Shown: positions 33,445 through 42,896 of the stretch, piece by piece
Position numbering within the stretch: the stretch's first letter is position 1
How the letters are laid out: each line of letters opens with the position of its first letter
Assembly: GCF_004000905.1 (NCBI RefSeq)
Contig: NZ_BIMD01000015.1
Coordinates: 36,583-100,582 of the forward strand
Origin: Paenibacillus humicus NBRC 102415
GTDB lineage: Bacteria; Bacillota; Bacilli; Paenibacillales; Paenibacillaceae
Length of the DNA: 64,000 nucleotides
Direction of reading: 5' to 3'
Notes under the pieces: model-generated
Databases searched by the model: none
What the model was told of the DNA's origin: nothing
Seen by the model: only the letters and a program-made list of their open reading frames with translations
Program-made: the position numbers and the translations under genes

Positions 33445-33597
33445 ATGGAAAGCGTCAATGTAAGAGATCCGCGCGAGCATCTGAACGAGGAACCGCGTGA
33501 CGACCTGATGGATCTTATGGTCGGATTCGGCGGCATGCTTGGCTTTATGACCGTTGCCTATATTATCATGGTGGTTGTCAAATACATTATTTCCTAG
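33445..33597 (+). CDS. Small single-pass membrane protein (50 residues)
   Basis: The ATG follows GCGAGGAGGGCGAACA. The peptide has an acidic N-terminal half (MESVNVRDPREHLNEEPRDD) and a C-terminal membrane segment (LGFMTVAYIIMVVVKYIIS). It has its own promoter and a terminator. The layout resembles the YqzM-type microproteins of Bacillus, but the resemblance is weak. The dedicated transcription signals make it a convincing gene; its function is unknown. Confidence 0.75.
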   Translation: MESVNVRDPREHLNEEPRDDLMDLMVGFGGMLGFMTVAYIIMVVVKYIIS

Positions 33598-33627
33598 GCA
33601 TCCGTTCCACCCACACATCCAATTCAA

Positions 33628-33656
33628 CCCTCCGGCTCCGGCCAGGAGGGTATTCA
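33628..33656 (+). terminator. Terminator after the 50-residue membrane protein gene
   Basis: ACCCTCC and GGAGGGT pair around a short GC-rich loop, and a T-rich run follows. Confidence 0.7.
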
Positions 33657-33891
33657 TTTTTATCGGCCTATTTACTCTTTGGTCGTCGAGACCGACTCAG
33701 CAGTACCATCTCATCGCGCACGCTCCAGGAGCTGCAAGCATGATGCCGAGCCTCAACAGCTCTGTGCCCCAGCTCGCCATGGCCGCAGGCGCCGGCATGG
33801 AGGATCTGGAATGGGATGACGCCAACTGAATCCAGATCGGGCACTTGATTTGCCGCGCATGACTCCAGGCGCAAGGCCGGCCGGCAGAACC
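33657..33891. other. Intergenic stretch, no gene seen
   Basis: Open frames are present on both strands but lack binding sites and family features. Confidence 0.5.
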
Positions 33892-33931
33892 AAAAAGGAC
33901 GGGATAGGGGCAACCCCTATCCCGTCCTTTT
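33892..33931 (-). terminator. Terminator of the sulfate uptake operon
   Basis: AAAAGGACGGGATAGGGG and its exact complement form an 18-bp stem with a 3-base loop. Confidence 0.92.
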
Positions 33932-33955
33932 ATCCCTGCTCGGCTTGCATTGAAT

Positions 33956-34144
33956 TCATCCCTGTGCCGCGGCGGCACCCTGCTGCCGAAGGGCGGCGGC
34001 ATCGAACCGCTTGCGCTCCGTACGGTCGATCTGCACGATGCGTCCGTCATGAACTGTAATGACCACCGCTCCGTACTCCAGCCCGTTGACCTGGTCGGCG
34101 ATGCGCTCCAGCCAGGCTTCATCCAATTCCACAGGTTTCGCCAT
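33956..34144 (-). CDS. yezD: YezD-family (DUF2292) small protein
   Basis: This 62-residue protein reads VELDEAWLERIADQVNGLEY, then GAVVITVHDGRIVQIDRTERKRF, the core pattern of the DUF2292/YezD family (quoted in two parts). Such proteins often sit in sulfur assimilation operons. Here it follows cysW by 3 bp and its binding site GGAGGG lies inside the cysW end, so it is the last gene of the sbp-cysT-cysW operon. Its biochemical role is not known; a link to sulfur nutrition is inferred from context. Confidence 0.85.
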   Translation of the reverse strand: MAKPVELDEAWLERIADQVNGLEYGAVVITVHDGRIVQIDRTERKRFDAAALRQQGAAAAQG

Positions 34145-34147
34145 CCG

Positions 34148-35032
34148 TTATCCCTCCAGTGTTTCTTTATTCCGCTGCGCGGTTTTCCATTCCACGAGAC
34201 TTTTCGCGCCAAGCGTAACAAGCGCCAGCATCATCAGCAGCGAAGCCACGGCAAAGGATGCCGAGAACTGATACTCGTTGTACAGTATTTCCACATGCAG
34301 AGGCAGGGTGTTCGTTTCTCCGCGGATATGTCCCGATACGACCGATACGGCGCCGAACTCTCCCATGGCCCTCGCGTTGCAGAGCACGATGCCGTACAGA
34401 AGGGCCCATTTGATGTTGGGAAGCGTAACGTTCCAGAAGATTCGTAATCCCTTCGCCCCAAGCGTGGCGGCTGCTTCCTCCTCCTGCGTGCCCTGGGCCT
34501 GCATAAGGGGAATCAGCTCTCGGGCTACAAAAGGAAAGGTCACGAACATCGTCGCGAGCACGATGCCTGGAGTCGCAAATACGATTTGCAGATTATGCTC
34601 ATCCAGCCATGGGCCGAGATAACCCTGGGCGCCGAAGAGCAGCAGGAAAATGAAGCCCGCGATGACGGGCGACACCGAGAACGGCAGGTCGATCAGCGTC
34701 ACGAGCAGGTTTTTGCCGCGGAAGCTGAACTTGGTTACGAGCCAGGCGGCAGCCACGCCGAAGACGGCGTTCAAGGGTACCGCGATGACGGCTACGAGCA
34801 GCGTCAGCTTGAGGGCAGACACGGCGTCGGGATCAGTCAAGGCGCTGATATACACATCCCAGCCCCGCTTCATTCCTTCAATGAAGACGGTGAGCAAAGG
34901 CAGCAGGACGATCAGCGCAAGAAAGACGAAGGCGATGCCGATGAGCAGCCATTTGACGGCACGCGGCTCGCTTACGGGCTTCGCCCGGACAACGGCCTTG
35001 GCGGACAATCGGGAAGTTACGGTACCGGCCAC
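34148..35032 (-). CDS. cysW: Sulfate ABC transporter permease, CysW
   Basis: This 294-residue permease has six membrane segments and the EAA loop ([20 protein letters not shown] region) that contacts the ATPase. The order with cysT and a sulfate-binding lipoprotein identifies it as the second permease of a sulfate/thiosulfate importer. [21 protein letters not shown] motif ([20 protein letters not shown]) is typical of CysW. It starts 12 bp after cysT. No ATPase gene (cysA) follows in the operon. Confidence 0.92.
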   Translation of the reverse strand: MAGTVTSRLSAKAVVRAKPVSEPRAVKWLLIGIAFVFLALIVLLPLLTVFIEGMKRGWDVYISALTDPDAVSALKLTLLVAVIAVPLNAVFGVAAAWLVTKFSFRGKNLLVTLIDLPFSVSPVIAGFIFLLLFGAQGYLGPWLDEHNLQIVFATPGIVLATMFVTFPFVARELIPLMQAQGTQEEEAAATLGAKGLRIFWNVTLPNIKWALLYGIVLCNARAMGEFGAVSVVSGHIRGETNTLPLHVEILYNEYQFSASFAVASLLMMLALVTLGAKSLVEWKTAQRNKETLEG

Positions 35033-35044
35033 AGGGCAATCCTC

Positions 35045-35878
35045 CTATCGCGACAGCGCGCGCCTGCCGGCCCGCCACTGGATGTAATTGATGAGAAGCA
35101 GCATGGCGAACGAGATGACGAGCAGCACAAGAGCGATCGCCGTCGCCTGCTCCAGCTCGAACGACTCCAGCTTCGTCATGATCAGCAGCGGAGTAATCTC
35201 CGTGCGCATCGGCATGTTGCCGGAGATGAAGACGACGGAGCCGTATTCGCCGATGCCCCGGGCGAACGCAAGCGCGAAGCCGGTCAGGAGCGCCGGCGTC
35301 AGCTCCGGCAGCACGATGCGCAGAATCGTGCGCCATCTTCCGGCTCCAAGCATGACGGCCGCCTCCTCGACCTCTGCGTCCAGATCCTCCAATACGGGCT
35401 GGACAGTCCGGACGATGAAGGGCAAACCAATGAAGATCAAGGCGATCGTAATGCCGAGCGGCGTGAAGGCCACCTTGATGCCAAGCGGCTCCAGCCATTT
35501 TCCGACCCAGCCGTTAGGCGCGTAGATGGCCGTCAGGGCGATGCCGGCGACTGCGGTCGGAAGCGCGAACGGCAGGTCGACGAGGCTGTCCAGGAACTTG
35601 CGGCCCGGAAACGAATAGCGTACCAGCACCCATGCGACGATGAAGCCGAACACGACGTTGATGACCGCCGCCGCCAGCGAAGTCAGCAGGCTGATGCGGT
35701 AGGAAGCCATGACGCGGGGAGCGGTCACCGTCGACCAGAACTCTCCCCAGCTGAGCTCCGCCGTCTTGAGCAGAACGCAAGACAGCGGAATCAGCACGAT
35801 GATGCAAAGGTAGAACACGGTGATGCCCATCGACAATCCGAATCCGGGTAAAATGCTCCGAGTGCGGGAACCTTTCAT
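35045..35878 (-). CDS. cysT: Sulfate ABC transporter permease, CysT
   Basis: This 277-residue permease has six membrane segments. The motifs [19 protein letters not shown], an EAA-type loop ([20 protein letters not shown]) and [17 protein letters not shown] are characteristic of CysT/CysU. It forms the channel with CysW for uptake of sulfate or thiosulfate delivered by the binding lipoprotein. It lies 32 bp after the binding protein gene. Confidence 0.93.
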   Translation of the reverse strand: MKGSRTRSILPGFGLSMGITVFYLCIIVLIPLSCVLLKTAELSWGEFWSTVTAPRVMASYRISLLTSLAAAVINVVFGFIVAWVLVRYSFPGRKFLDSLVDLPFALPTAVAGIALTAIYAPNGWVGKWLEPLGIKVAFTPLGITIALIFIGLPFIVRTVQPVLEDLDAEVEEAAVMLGAGRWRTILRIVLPELTPALLTGFALAFARGIGEYGSVVFISGNMPMRTEITPLLIMTKLESFELEQATAIALVLLVISFAMLLLINYIQWRAGRRALSR

Positions 35879-35910
35879 GTGAAGTCAGCTCCTGTATCGT
35901 CCAGAACCTT

Positions 35911-37026
35911 TTACTTGGATCCCGGCGTGTAAATTTCGTCAAACGTTCCGCCGTCGGCGAAATGCTTCTTCTGCGCTTCGGCCCAGCCGCCGAAGTCCTT
36001 GTCGATCTGGAGCAGGTCAAGCTCCTTGAATTTGTCCTTGTACTGCTCCGCGATACTCTTGTTGATCGGACGGTAGAAATTGTCGGCGGCGATCTTCTGG
36101 CCTTCGTCGCTGTACAGATACTTCAGATATTCCTCGGCGACCTCGCGGGTGCCCTTCTGGTCCACGACCTTGTCGACGACGGCTACCGGAGGCTCCGCCA
36201 GCACGCTGATCGAAGGATAGACGATCTCGAATTTGTCCCCTAGCTCCTTCTGGGAAAGGAAAGCCTCGTTCTCCCACGCAAGCAGGACATCGCCGATGCC
36301 GCGCTCCGTGAACGTCGTCGTCGCGCCGCGCGCGCCGGAGTCGAGCACCGGAACGTTCTTGAACAGCTGCTTCATGAAATCCTTCGTTTTGGCTTCGTCG
36401 CCGCCGTCCTGCTTGGAGGCGTAGCCCCATGCCGCCAAATAGTTCCAGCGGGCGCCGCCGGATGTTTTCGGATTCGGCGTAATGACCTCCACGCCCGGCT
36501 TCACGAGATCGTTCCAGTCCTTGATGCCCTTCGGATTGCCCTTGCGGACGAGGAAGACGATCGTGGACGTGTATGGAGCGCTGTTGTCCTCGTACTTCGA
36601 GCTCCAATCCTTGTTGATCAGTCCTTTTTCGGCGATGGCGTCGATATCGTAGCCGAGCGCCAAAGTGACGACATCGGCCTTGAGGCCGCCGATGACGGAG
36701 AGCGACTGCTTGCCGGAGCCGCCATGCGACTGCTTCACCGTTACTTCCTGGCCTGTCTTGTCTTTCCAGTATTTCGCGAATGCCGCATTATACGCCACAT
36801 ACAGCTCGCGGGTAGGATCGTAGGATACGTTGAGCAGCTCGACAGGCCCTTTAGGCTCTGCCTTGGCGCCGCCGTCATTGGCTGCGGCGTTGGCCGCGCC
36901 TCCGGCATTGCCGGACGCTGCATTTCCATTCTTGCTGTTGTTGCCGGAGCCGCAGGCGGTAAGGGTGAAGGCGAGAGAAGCCGAGAGCAACAGGAGAGGC
37001 AGCGTGCGAAGCTTTTTCTTTGTCAT
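35911..37026 (-). CDS. sbp: Sulfate/thiosulfate-binding lipoprotein
   Basis: This 371-residue solute-binding protein has a lipoprotein signal ending LTACGSG, giving a lipidated Cys at about residue 24, then a low-complexity N/G/A linker. The mature part has the sulfate-binding hallmarks [40 protein letters not shown] and [15 protein letters not shown]. The start at 37026 follows AAGGGGTG; the longer frame upstream lies in the promoter. It is the first gene of the operon sbp-cysT-cysW-yezD. Confidence 0.94.
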   Translation of the reverse strand: MTKKKLRTLPLLLLSASLAFTLTACGSGNNSKNGNAASGNAGGAANAAANDGGAKAEPKGPVELLNVSYDPTRELYVAYNAAFAKYWKDKTGQEVTVKQSHGGSGKQSLSVIGGLKADVVTLALGYDIDAIAEKGLINKDWSSKYEDNSAPYTSTIVFLVRKGNPKGIKDWNDLVKPGVEVITPNPKTSGGARWNYLAAWGYASKQDGGDEAKTKDFMKQLFKNVPVLDSGARGATTTFTERGIGDVLLAWENEAFLSQKELGDKFEIVYPSISVLAEPPVAVVDKVVDQKGTREVAEEYLKYLYSDEGQKIAADNFYRPINKSIAEQYKDKFKELDLLQIDKDFGGWAEAQKKHFADGGTFDEIYTPGSK

Positions 37027-37122
37027 GGACGAGCACCCCTTCATGGAAGATAAGTCCGCCTGTTCCGGTGGTCCGGTAACAAGTGAGATAATTCCTAGTT
37101 GTTTAGTTGGTTTATGGATCAA

Positions 37123-37152
37123 ATAATACCAGCCTATTCCCATTGGTGTCAA
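37123..37152 (-). promoter_or_regulatory. Sigma-A promoter of the sulfate uptake operon
   Basis: On the minus strand TTGACA and TATTAT are separated by 18 bp. The AT-rich leader that follows (AGGAATTAT) could hold a CymR-type operator, but no clear match to its consensus was confirmed. Confidence 0.8.
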
Positions 37153-37311
37153 CGGATTTTTCAATAACCCTTATAGCGTCCATAACTGCCGCTGATACCG
37201 TTCCCATGCGGTGCTCATGTTGATCCGCGTTCCGGAAAGTCTAGACGCCTCGAAGGCATCTCTCCCGGATGCGGGCAGGTTCATATTCATCCCCATGGCG
37301 CCGCTTGAATG

Positions 37312-37349
37312 GAAAAGGGCAGCTGCGATTAGCCCTCAGCTGCCCTTGC
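37312..37349 (-). terminator. Terminator after the UvrA-like gene
   Basis: On the minus strand GGGCAGCTG and CAGCTGCCC pair, and a short T run follows. Confidence 0.65.
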
Positions 37350-37435
37350 CTTTGCCGCCATTCATGTCGTTCCCGCCAGTCCAGCTCTCCGCCGGTTGCG
37401 GGCTCAACCCGTTTTCACATGCTCTGTTCTGCTGC

Positions 37436-39691
37436 TTACCTCAAGTATTTTCCCGTGATCGACTGCTCCGCCCGGACGATCTGCGCCGGCGTGCCCTCGA
37501 ACACGATCCGGCCGCCTTTGCTGCCTCCGTCCGGTCCCATATCGATGATCCAATCCGCTTGGCTGATCACCTCGAGGTTGTGCTCGATGACGATGACGGT
37601 GTTGCCGGCATCCACGAGACGGTTCATGATCTCCAGCAGATGACCGATATCGGACATATGAAGGCCGGTCGTCGGCTCGTCCATCACGTAGATGCTGCCC
37701 TGCTTGTGCAGCTTGCTTGCGAGCTTGATGCGCTGGCATTCTCCGCCAGAGAGCGTGCTGAGCGGCTGGCCGAGCGTAACATAGTTCAGCCCTACATCGC
37801 TCATCGCCTGGAGCTTGCGCGCAACTTCTTTTAGCTTAAAGAAATCCAATGCCTGCTCCACCGTCATCTCCAGAACTTCTGCGATCGACTTGCCGTTCAG
37901 CTTGTACGTGAGCACCTCTTCCTTGAACCTTCTGCCTCCGCAGACTTCGCAGGGCAGCTTCACGCTGTCGAGGTAGCCGAGGTCGGTGTACACGACTCCC
38001 AGCCCTTGGCAGTTCTCGCAGGCCCCCTTGGAGTTGAAGCTGAACAAGCTCGGGCTCACCTTGTTCGCGGAAGCGAACGCCTTGCGCACATCGTCCATGA
38101 TGCCTGTGTAGGTCGCGGGATTCGAGCGCGTCGACACCCCTATCGCCGATTGGTCGATGACGATCGCATCCGGATGCTGGCCGAGGAACACTTCGTTGAT
38201 CAGCGTGCTCTTGCCCGAGCCGGCGACACCCGCAACGACGGTCAGCACCCCGGCTGGAATATCCACGCTCAAGCTCCGCAGGTTGTGCAGCGTGGCTTCC
38301 TTGATGTGAAGCTTGCCGGTCGGCTGCCTGCAATCGCTCTTCAGCTGGAGCGGGCGCTTCATATGGGTGCCTGTCAGCGTGCCGGACTCCAGCAGCTGTT
38401 GAAAGCTTCCTTCATACACGATGGAGCCGCCGCGGCTGCCGGCATAAGGCCCGACGTCGACAATATGATCCGCCACCTTGATGACATCGGGATCATGCTC
38501 GACGACCAGCACGGTATTGCCCTTGTCGCGAAGCTTCTGAAGCAGCCCGTTCAGCCGGTGCACATCACGGGGATGCAAGCCGACGCTGGGCTCATCGAAG
38601 ATGTAGGTGACATCCACCAGGCTGCCGCTCAGATGCTTCACCATCTTGACGCGCTGCGACTCGCCGCCGGACAGCGTATCCGTCTCCCGGTCCAGCGTCA
38701 AATAGTCGAGCCCGATATCGACCAGATGCTGCAGCCGATCCGACAGCGACTTGATTACCGGCGCGGCGGCCGGATCGTCGATCTCCCGAATGACGGCGAT
38801 GAGACGGCCGACCTCGATGGAAGACAGCTCCGCGATGTTGTATCCATTGATTCGGCAGTTGAGCGCGGCCCGGCTGAGCCTCGCGCCGTGGCAGCTGGAA
38901 CAGGCGCCCTCGGTGATGTAAGGCGCGACAGTCTGCTGGGTGCGCTCCGACTTCGTCTTCACATCCTGCTTGATGTATTTGTTCGTGAACTTCTCGATGA
39001 CGCCTTCCACCGTAATGTTCGTCGCCTTGCCCGCAAAATCCATCTTCACTTTCCTGGCTTTGCCGTACAGCAGCTGCTCCAGGTCCTCATCGTTATATTC
39101 GCTCAGCTTCTTGTCGGTATCGAAGGGCCGCGACTGGACGATCATATTCCAATCCCAGCTGTTCACCGCATAGCCGGGAAGCATGACGGCCCCTTCATTC
39201 AGCGACTTCGACATGTCCACCGCCTTGCTCAGGTCGACGCACAGGCTGCGGCCGAGCCCGTTGCACTCGGGACACATGCCTTGCGGGTCATTGAAGGAGA
39301 ACATGTTCGCTTTTCCAACATAGGGCTGTCCCACGCGGGAGAATAGAAGGCGGAGAATGGGAGAGATATCGGTGATCGTGCCCATCGTGGAATGGGAGCC
39401 GCCGCCCAGCCGCTTCTGATCCACGATGACGGCCATGCTGAGGTTCTCGATCGCGTCTGCGTCCGGCTGCGGAAAACGCGGCAGGAAGCTGCGGACGAAC
39501 ATGCTGAAGTTTTCATTCAGCAGACGCTGGGATTCTGCGGCGATGGTATCGAAAACGATCGAGGACTTGCCGGATCCGGATACTCCGGTGAAGATCGTAA
39601 TCTTCCGCTTGGGAATGCGCAAGGATACGCCCTTGAGATTGTTTTCCCTCGCACCCGAGATGACGATGTACTCCTGATTCGATTCGCTCAT
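37436..39691 (-). CDS. UvrA-like ABC ATPase (short UvrA paralogue)
   Basis: This 751-residue protein has two ABC ATPase modules, each with a Walker A (TGVSGSGKSS and AGVAGSGKST), the LSGGE signature (DTLSGGESQRVK and STLSGGECQRIK), and UvrA-type zinc sites (CPECNG, CSSCHGARL, CENCQGLG, CEVCGGRRF). It is about 200 residues shorter than UvrA and seems to lack the UvrB-binding insertion. Such proteins are often linked to antibiotic self-protection or of unknown role rather than repair. The start at 39691 follows GGGAGGCG. Confidence 0.9.
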   Translation of the reverse strand: MSESNQEYIVISGARENNLKGVSLRIPKRKITIFTGVSGSGKSSIVFDTIAAESQRLLNENFSMFVRSFLPRFPQPDADAIENLSMAVIVDQKRLGGGSHSTMGTITDISPILRLLFSRVGQPYVGKANMFSFNDPQGMCPECNGLGRSLCVDLSKAVDMSKSLNEGAVMLPGYAVNSWDWNMIVQSRPFDTDKKLSEYNDEDLEQLLYGKARKVKMDFAGKATNITVEGVIEKFTNKYIKQDVKTKSERTQQTVAPYITEGACSSCHGARLSRAALNCRINGYNIAELSSIEVGRLIAVIREIDDPAAAPVIKSLSDRLQHLVDIGLDYLTLDRETDTLSGGESQRVKMVKHLSGSLVDVTYIFDEPSVGLHPRDVHRLNGLLQKLRDKGNTVLVVEHDPDVIKVADHIVDVGPYAGSRGGSIVYEGSFQQLLESGTLTGTHMKRPLQLKSDCRQPTGKLHIKEATLHNLRSLSVDIPAGVLTVVAGVAGSGKSTLINEVFLGQHPDAIVIDQSAIGVSTRSNPATYTGIMDDVRKAFASANKVSPSLFSFNSKGACENCQGLGVVYTDLGYLDSVKLPCEVCGGRRFKEEVLTYKLNGKSIAEVLEMTVEQALDFFKLKEVARKLQAMSDVGLNYVTLGQPLSTLSGGECQRIKLASKLHKQGSIYVMDEPTTGLHMSDIGHLLEIMNRLVDAGNTVIVIEHNLEVISQADWIIDMGPDGGSKGGRIVFEGTPAQIVRAEQSITGKYLR

Positions 39692-39790
39692 GGCTTGACG
39701 CCTCCCGATTTTTCTATTCTTTCCTTCCGGCATTTCCGGATGAATTCATGCGTACAAAAAAGAAACGGCAAGAGCTTGTCCGATGATCCG

Positions 39791-39839
39791 AACAGACCTA
39801 AACCGGCTGCAGGTTGCATGCAGCCGGTTTAGGTCTGTT
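39791..39839. repeat. Perfect 20-bp inverted repeat
   Basis: AACAGACCTAAACCGGCTGC and its exact complement flank a 9-base loop. There is no clear T run on either strand. It lies between the SRPBCC gene end and the UvrA-like gene start. Confidence 0.85.
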
Positions 39840-39921
39840 TCGGGTTGAGCAGGTTCCCCTGTCGAACCCCATCGTACAGCATTCAGGACGGGTAAGCTCC
39901 CGCCATACGGAATGAAATTGC

Positions 39922-40344
39922 CTATAGCGCCAACACCTTCTCAAGCTCCCCGCACCATTTGCTCCAGCCGTATTTAGCGCCTTCGAGTCCTTGGGCATTT
40001 GTGAATCCGACTTGTTCGAGATGCAGGTTGACCTTTCCGTCCCCCAAATCCTGCAGCGTCCACGTAACCGTGTGCTTCTCTGCGCCGCTTGCCCAGGTAT
40101 AGGACAGCTTGTCGGGCTCTTCCACGACAAGCACTTCGCCATCGATGATTCCATCCCACCATTCGGACGGCTGGGTGCGGAACTGGAAACGGTGTCCTAC
40201 GACGGGCTTGAAATCATTTTCCATCGGCTGGCCGTTGTGAATATCGACGACCCACTTGGCAAGCTTGCCGGAATCGGTTATGGCGGACCAAAGCTTCTCG
40301 ATCGACGCCGTATACTGGAAATCCAAGGATAAGGTTAAACTCAT
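39922..40344 (-). CDS. SRPBCC / AHSA1-domain protein
   Basis: This 140-residue protein has the START-like AHSA1 pattern: YTASIEKLWSAITDSGKLAKW at the N-terminus (core IEKLWSAITDSGKLAKW), GHRFQF, and a C-terminal long helix YGWSKWCGELEKVL. The family binds hydrophobic ligands or acts as an activator of HSP90-type proteins. Its start overlaps the arsR stop by 4 bases and follows GAGGAGGAAG, so it is co-expressed with the ArsR regulator, a frequent pair in Bacillota. Ligand unknown. Confidence 0.85.
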   Translation of the reverse strand: MSLTLSLDFQYTASIEKLWSAITDSGKLAKWVVDIHNGQPMENDFKPVVGHRFQFRTQPSEWWDGIIDGEVLVVEEPDKLSYTWASGAEKHTVTWTLQDLGDGKVNLHLEQVGFTNAQGLEGAKYGWSKWCGELEKVLAL

Positions 40345-40670
40345 TCTTCTTCCTCCTCTAATAGTCGACTCAGGCGCGACATATTCGCGCTCCAGAACTT
40401 GCTGTAGAAAGCGACCCAATCTTGAATTTCTCTTAGCGGAGCGGCATGCAGCCTGAACCGCGTTTCCCTGCCGACCTTGCGGTCGCGCACGAGTCCAGCT
40501 TCCTTTAAAATGCTCAAATGCTTGGATACGGCTGTGCGGCCCATCTCGAACTGAGCCGTCAATTCATGAAGCGGCATCTCATCCGCCTCTGCCAGCAGAC
40601 GGATCAGCCTACGCCTGGTCGGGTCCGCAATCGCGTCATATACATCCCGCAGCGGGCTGTTCTCGCTCAC
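40341..40670 (-). CDS. ArsR-family repressor paired with the SRPBCC gene
   Basis: This 109-residue winged-helix protein shows DPTRRRLIRLLAEADEMPL, then FEMGRTAVSKHLSILKEAGL as the recognition helix region. No metal-binding CxC motif is seen, so it probably senses something other than a thiophilic metal. The start codon is GTG at 40670. It is transcribed from a promoter that overlaps two near-identical dyads, likely its own operators, and is translationally coupled to the SRPBCC gene. Confidence 0.88.
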   Translation of the reverse strand: MSENSPLRDVYDAIADPTRRRLIRLLAEADEMPLHELTAQFEMGRTAVSKHLSILKEAGLVRDRKVGRETRFRLHAAPLREIQDWVAFYSKFWSANMSRLSRLLEEEEE

Positions 40671-40708
40671 AACACCCTCTCCTACGTATTCAATTGAACC
40701 GATAACCG

Positions 40709-40753
40709 GACACCAATTGGTGACATTTCAATCATAAGACACCATTAGGTGTC
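40709..40753. promoter_or_regulatory. Twin operators upstream of arsR
   Basis: Two dyads, GACACC-AATT-GGTGAC (40709-40724) and GACACC-ATTA-GGTGTC (40738-40753), are 29 bp apart. The second lies between -35 and -10 of the arsR promoter. This is a typical autorepression layout. Confidence 0.82.
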
Positions 40754-40760
40754 TCGTCAA
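40731..40760 (-). promoter_or_regulatory. Sigma-A promoter of the arsR-SRPBCC operon
   Basis: On the minus strand TTGACG and TATGAT are separated by 18 bp, and the spacer holds one operator dyad. Confidence 0.75.
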
Positions 40761-40829
40761 TAAAAGAGGTTGTACTTCTCGGGTGAGAACGGTCCATTCT
40801 TTCGGCAGCCGTCAATGAGTGCTGGAAAA

Positions 40830-42896
40830 TTAAACACCTGTGAACAGAAGGCTGATGTCCTCATTGCCGTTTTTCGTCTTCCATCCGTTGAAGGCTGCCG
40901 CATCGGTTATGCCCGGTTTGAACGTGAGAACATAGACCTGGCCCGGCGTCATATCCTTGGACAGCTTCAGCGTCACCTCGGTGACAACCGCGCCCGTGTT
41001 GTTCAATTCGTCATGGGAGATGCCGACAGCATCTCCTCCCTGTTCCTTCATCACGAAATATGGCTCGTTCACGTTTTTCACCGGTTCGCTGAATACGACC
41101 TTAATCGTCGTTCGGTTCAAGACAATCACCTGTTTCGCATAAGGAGCCTCGTTGGCGGCTATGGTTCCCGCGAACGCGGATTCGTTCGCGCCGTCCCGCG
41201 AGATGAGCGACGACACGCCTGTTACCCTCGCCGTGTATACGTGGCCAGGATCGAACAAGCTCGGATTCGAATCGGTTCCCGTGCGGAATTGGACCGCAAC
41301 GATCCTTTTCGTTCCCGGCTTGCGGACGACATATTTGCTCCAGCCGGACATCGAGACGTTGGCACCGTTATCCTTGAGAATCGTTGCTGCTAAGGAACCG
41401 ACGTCTGCGTCCTTGATATCTCTGTCGAACGCGATCTCCAGGGTGTTCTCGTTAACCGCGGCTATGCTCTGAAGCTTCACCGGCAGGATCGGATTGGAGA
41501 TGCCCCCGAACAGAAGGCCGGATTTTTTATCCATCATGTTGCCAGCCAGGTCGGGAATGCCGGATACGGCAAGGCTGTACACGGTCTTGTCATGTTGGGC
41601 CGATGTCCGAAGCGTGACGGTGCGCCCCTCGTTGTCCAGACTCGCTGATACGATCGCCAAGCCGTCGATGCTGTACCGTCCGGTCTGCACGGCAATGTCC
41701 CGATTCACCTTCTCGCTGAATTTGACGGTCAAAGAAGCATCCGCATTCACCTTAAATTCCGAATCGATGATCGCCGGCTTTGTCGTGTCGTCGTTGCCTA
41801 CGATAGACAAATCCGATCGCGTGTCCATGACGTTGCCGGCGAGATCCTTGACGTTCTTGACGGTCAGCCAGTACCGAGTGTTGTCCGACTGATCCGACGT
41901 GGAGAACGTGACCTGCCTCTTGTCCGAAGAGAGCTGCAGCGTCGTTATCTTCAATCCGCCGGAGAACAAGTAGTTCGCGGGACTCGTTGCCGTCTTGGTG
42001 TCAACTTGCTCTGAGAACGTCAGGACATAGCTGCGGGCTGTTGACCGGTCGAACGCAGTTATCGTCGGCTTCACCATGTCCGATCTCGCCGAAGTGTACG
42101 CCCACGCCTTGCTCTCGATGGTTAAGGTATGCTTGCGGTTTTCGATTTGGTAGCCTGTTGTAAGCAATACCGACATCCCGTCTCCTCCGACCGTCGCGAG
42201 AAGGATCGGCACGACGTTGCCGAGATCGTCCCTCAGGGAGAATTGTCCGATATCCGCCGAGTCGGCCTTCGCCTTCAGATTCACCCGCACCGACTGGACG
42301 CTCAGTCCTTCGACCGACTTCACGTCGAGCGCACTGGCCCAGCCCGCATAGACCGCGTAGACAGCCTCCACGAGCACACCTCGCGTAGCGTTGACCGTGT
42401 AGTCGTTCCTCGGGGCGATCCAGCCTTTGTTAAGAGAGGTTCCGACCGCATCCTTCGCCCAGGCCGATGCTTTGCCAACGAATCCGGACTTCGGATCGGC
42501 AGGGATGCTGTTGACCTTCAGCAGCACGACAGCCAGCTCTTCGACCTTCACCGCGGCGGTCGGCTCGAATCGATTATTTCCTTTGCCGACCATGATGCCT
42601 GCGCTTCGCACCGCTTGGACCGCTGTGAACGACCAGCGTGTCTTCAGAACATCCGCGAAGCCGACTGTGGAACTGGAATGAGGCAATTCGAGAAGCTTAT
42701 AGAGCACGGAAGCAAACTGTTCGCGGGACATGGGTTCGTTCAGGCGAGACGATCCGTCCTCGAAACCGGTCATAATACCTTGCCGCTTCAGCACTTGGAA
42801 CTTCTCCTCCGTCGTCAGCGTCGCCGCTCCCGCGGCTGGGACGGCTAATCCAAGCAGCAACGATAACGCGAGCAATGCCAGAGCGATTTTCCTCAT
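40830..42896 (-). CDS. SLH and Ig-like (SwmB/Big-type) surface protein
   Basis: This secreted 688-residue protein has a signal peptide (MRKIALALLALSLLLGL, cleaved near AAGAA). SLH modules at about 30-165 (GIMTGFEDGSSRLNEPMSRE, GIMVGKGNNRFEPTAAVKVE) attach it to the cell wall. Three or more Ig-like repeats follow, each with the pattern TFSEQV, KNVKDLAGNVMD, KFSEKV, SGIPDLAGNMMDKKSG and VFSEPV, as in SwmB/Big_5 domains. It has no recognised catalytic domain, so a structural or adhesive surface role is likely. The start follows TTAGGAGG. It is monocistronic. Confidence 0.85.
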   Translation of the reverse strand: MRKIALALLALSLLLGLAVPAAGAATLTTEEKFQVLKRQGIMTGFEDGSSRLNEPMSREQFASVLYKLLELPHSSSTVGFADVLKTRWSFTAVQAVRSAGIMVGKGNNRFEPTAAVKVEELAVVLLKVNSIPADPKSGFVGKASAWAKDAVGTSLNKGWIAPRNDYTVNATRGVLVEAVYAVYAGWASALDVKSVEGLSVQSVRVNLKAKADSADIGQFSLRDDLGNVVPILLATVGGDGMSVLLTTGYQIENRKHTLTIESKAWAYTSARSDMVKPTITAFDRSTARSYVLTFSEQVDTKTATSPANYLFSGGLKITTLQLSSDKRQVTFSTSDQSDNTRYWLTVKNVKDLAGNVMDTRSDLSIVGNDDTTKPAIIDSEFKVNADASLTVKFSEKVNRDIAVQTGRYSIDGLAIVSASLDNEGRTVTLRTSAQHDKTVYSLAVSGIPDLAGNMMDKKSGLLFGGISNPILPVKLQSIAAVNENTLEIAFDRDIKDADVGSLAATILKDNGANVSMSGWSKYVVRKPGTKRIVAVQFRTGTDSNPSLFDPGHVYTARVTGVSSLISRDGANESAFAGTIAANEAPYAKQVIVLNRTTIKVVFSEPVKNVNEPYFVMKEQGGDAVGISHDELNNTGAVVTEVTLKLSKDMTPGQVYVLTFKPGITDAAAFNGWKTKNGNEDISLLFTGV

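Noticed and set aside
37123..37152. Search for a SAM riboswitch before the sulfate operon
   Set aside because: The leader is short and AT-rich and has none of the S-box blocks.
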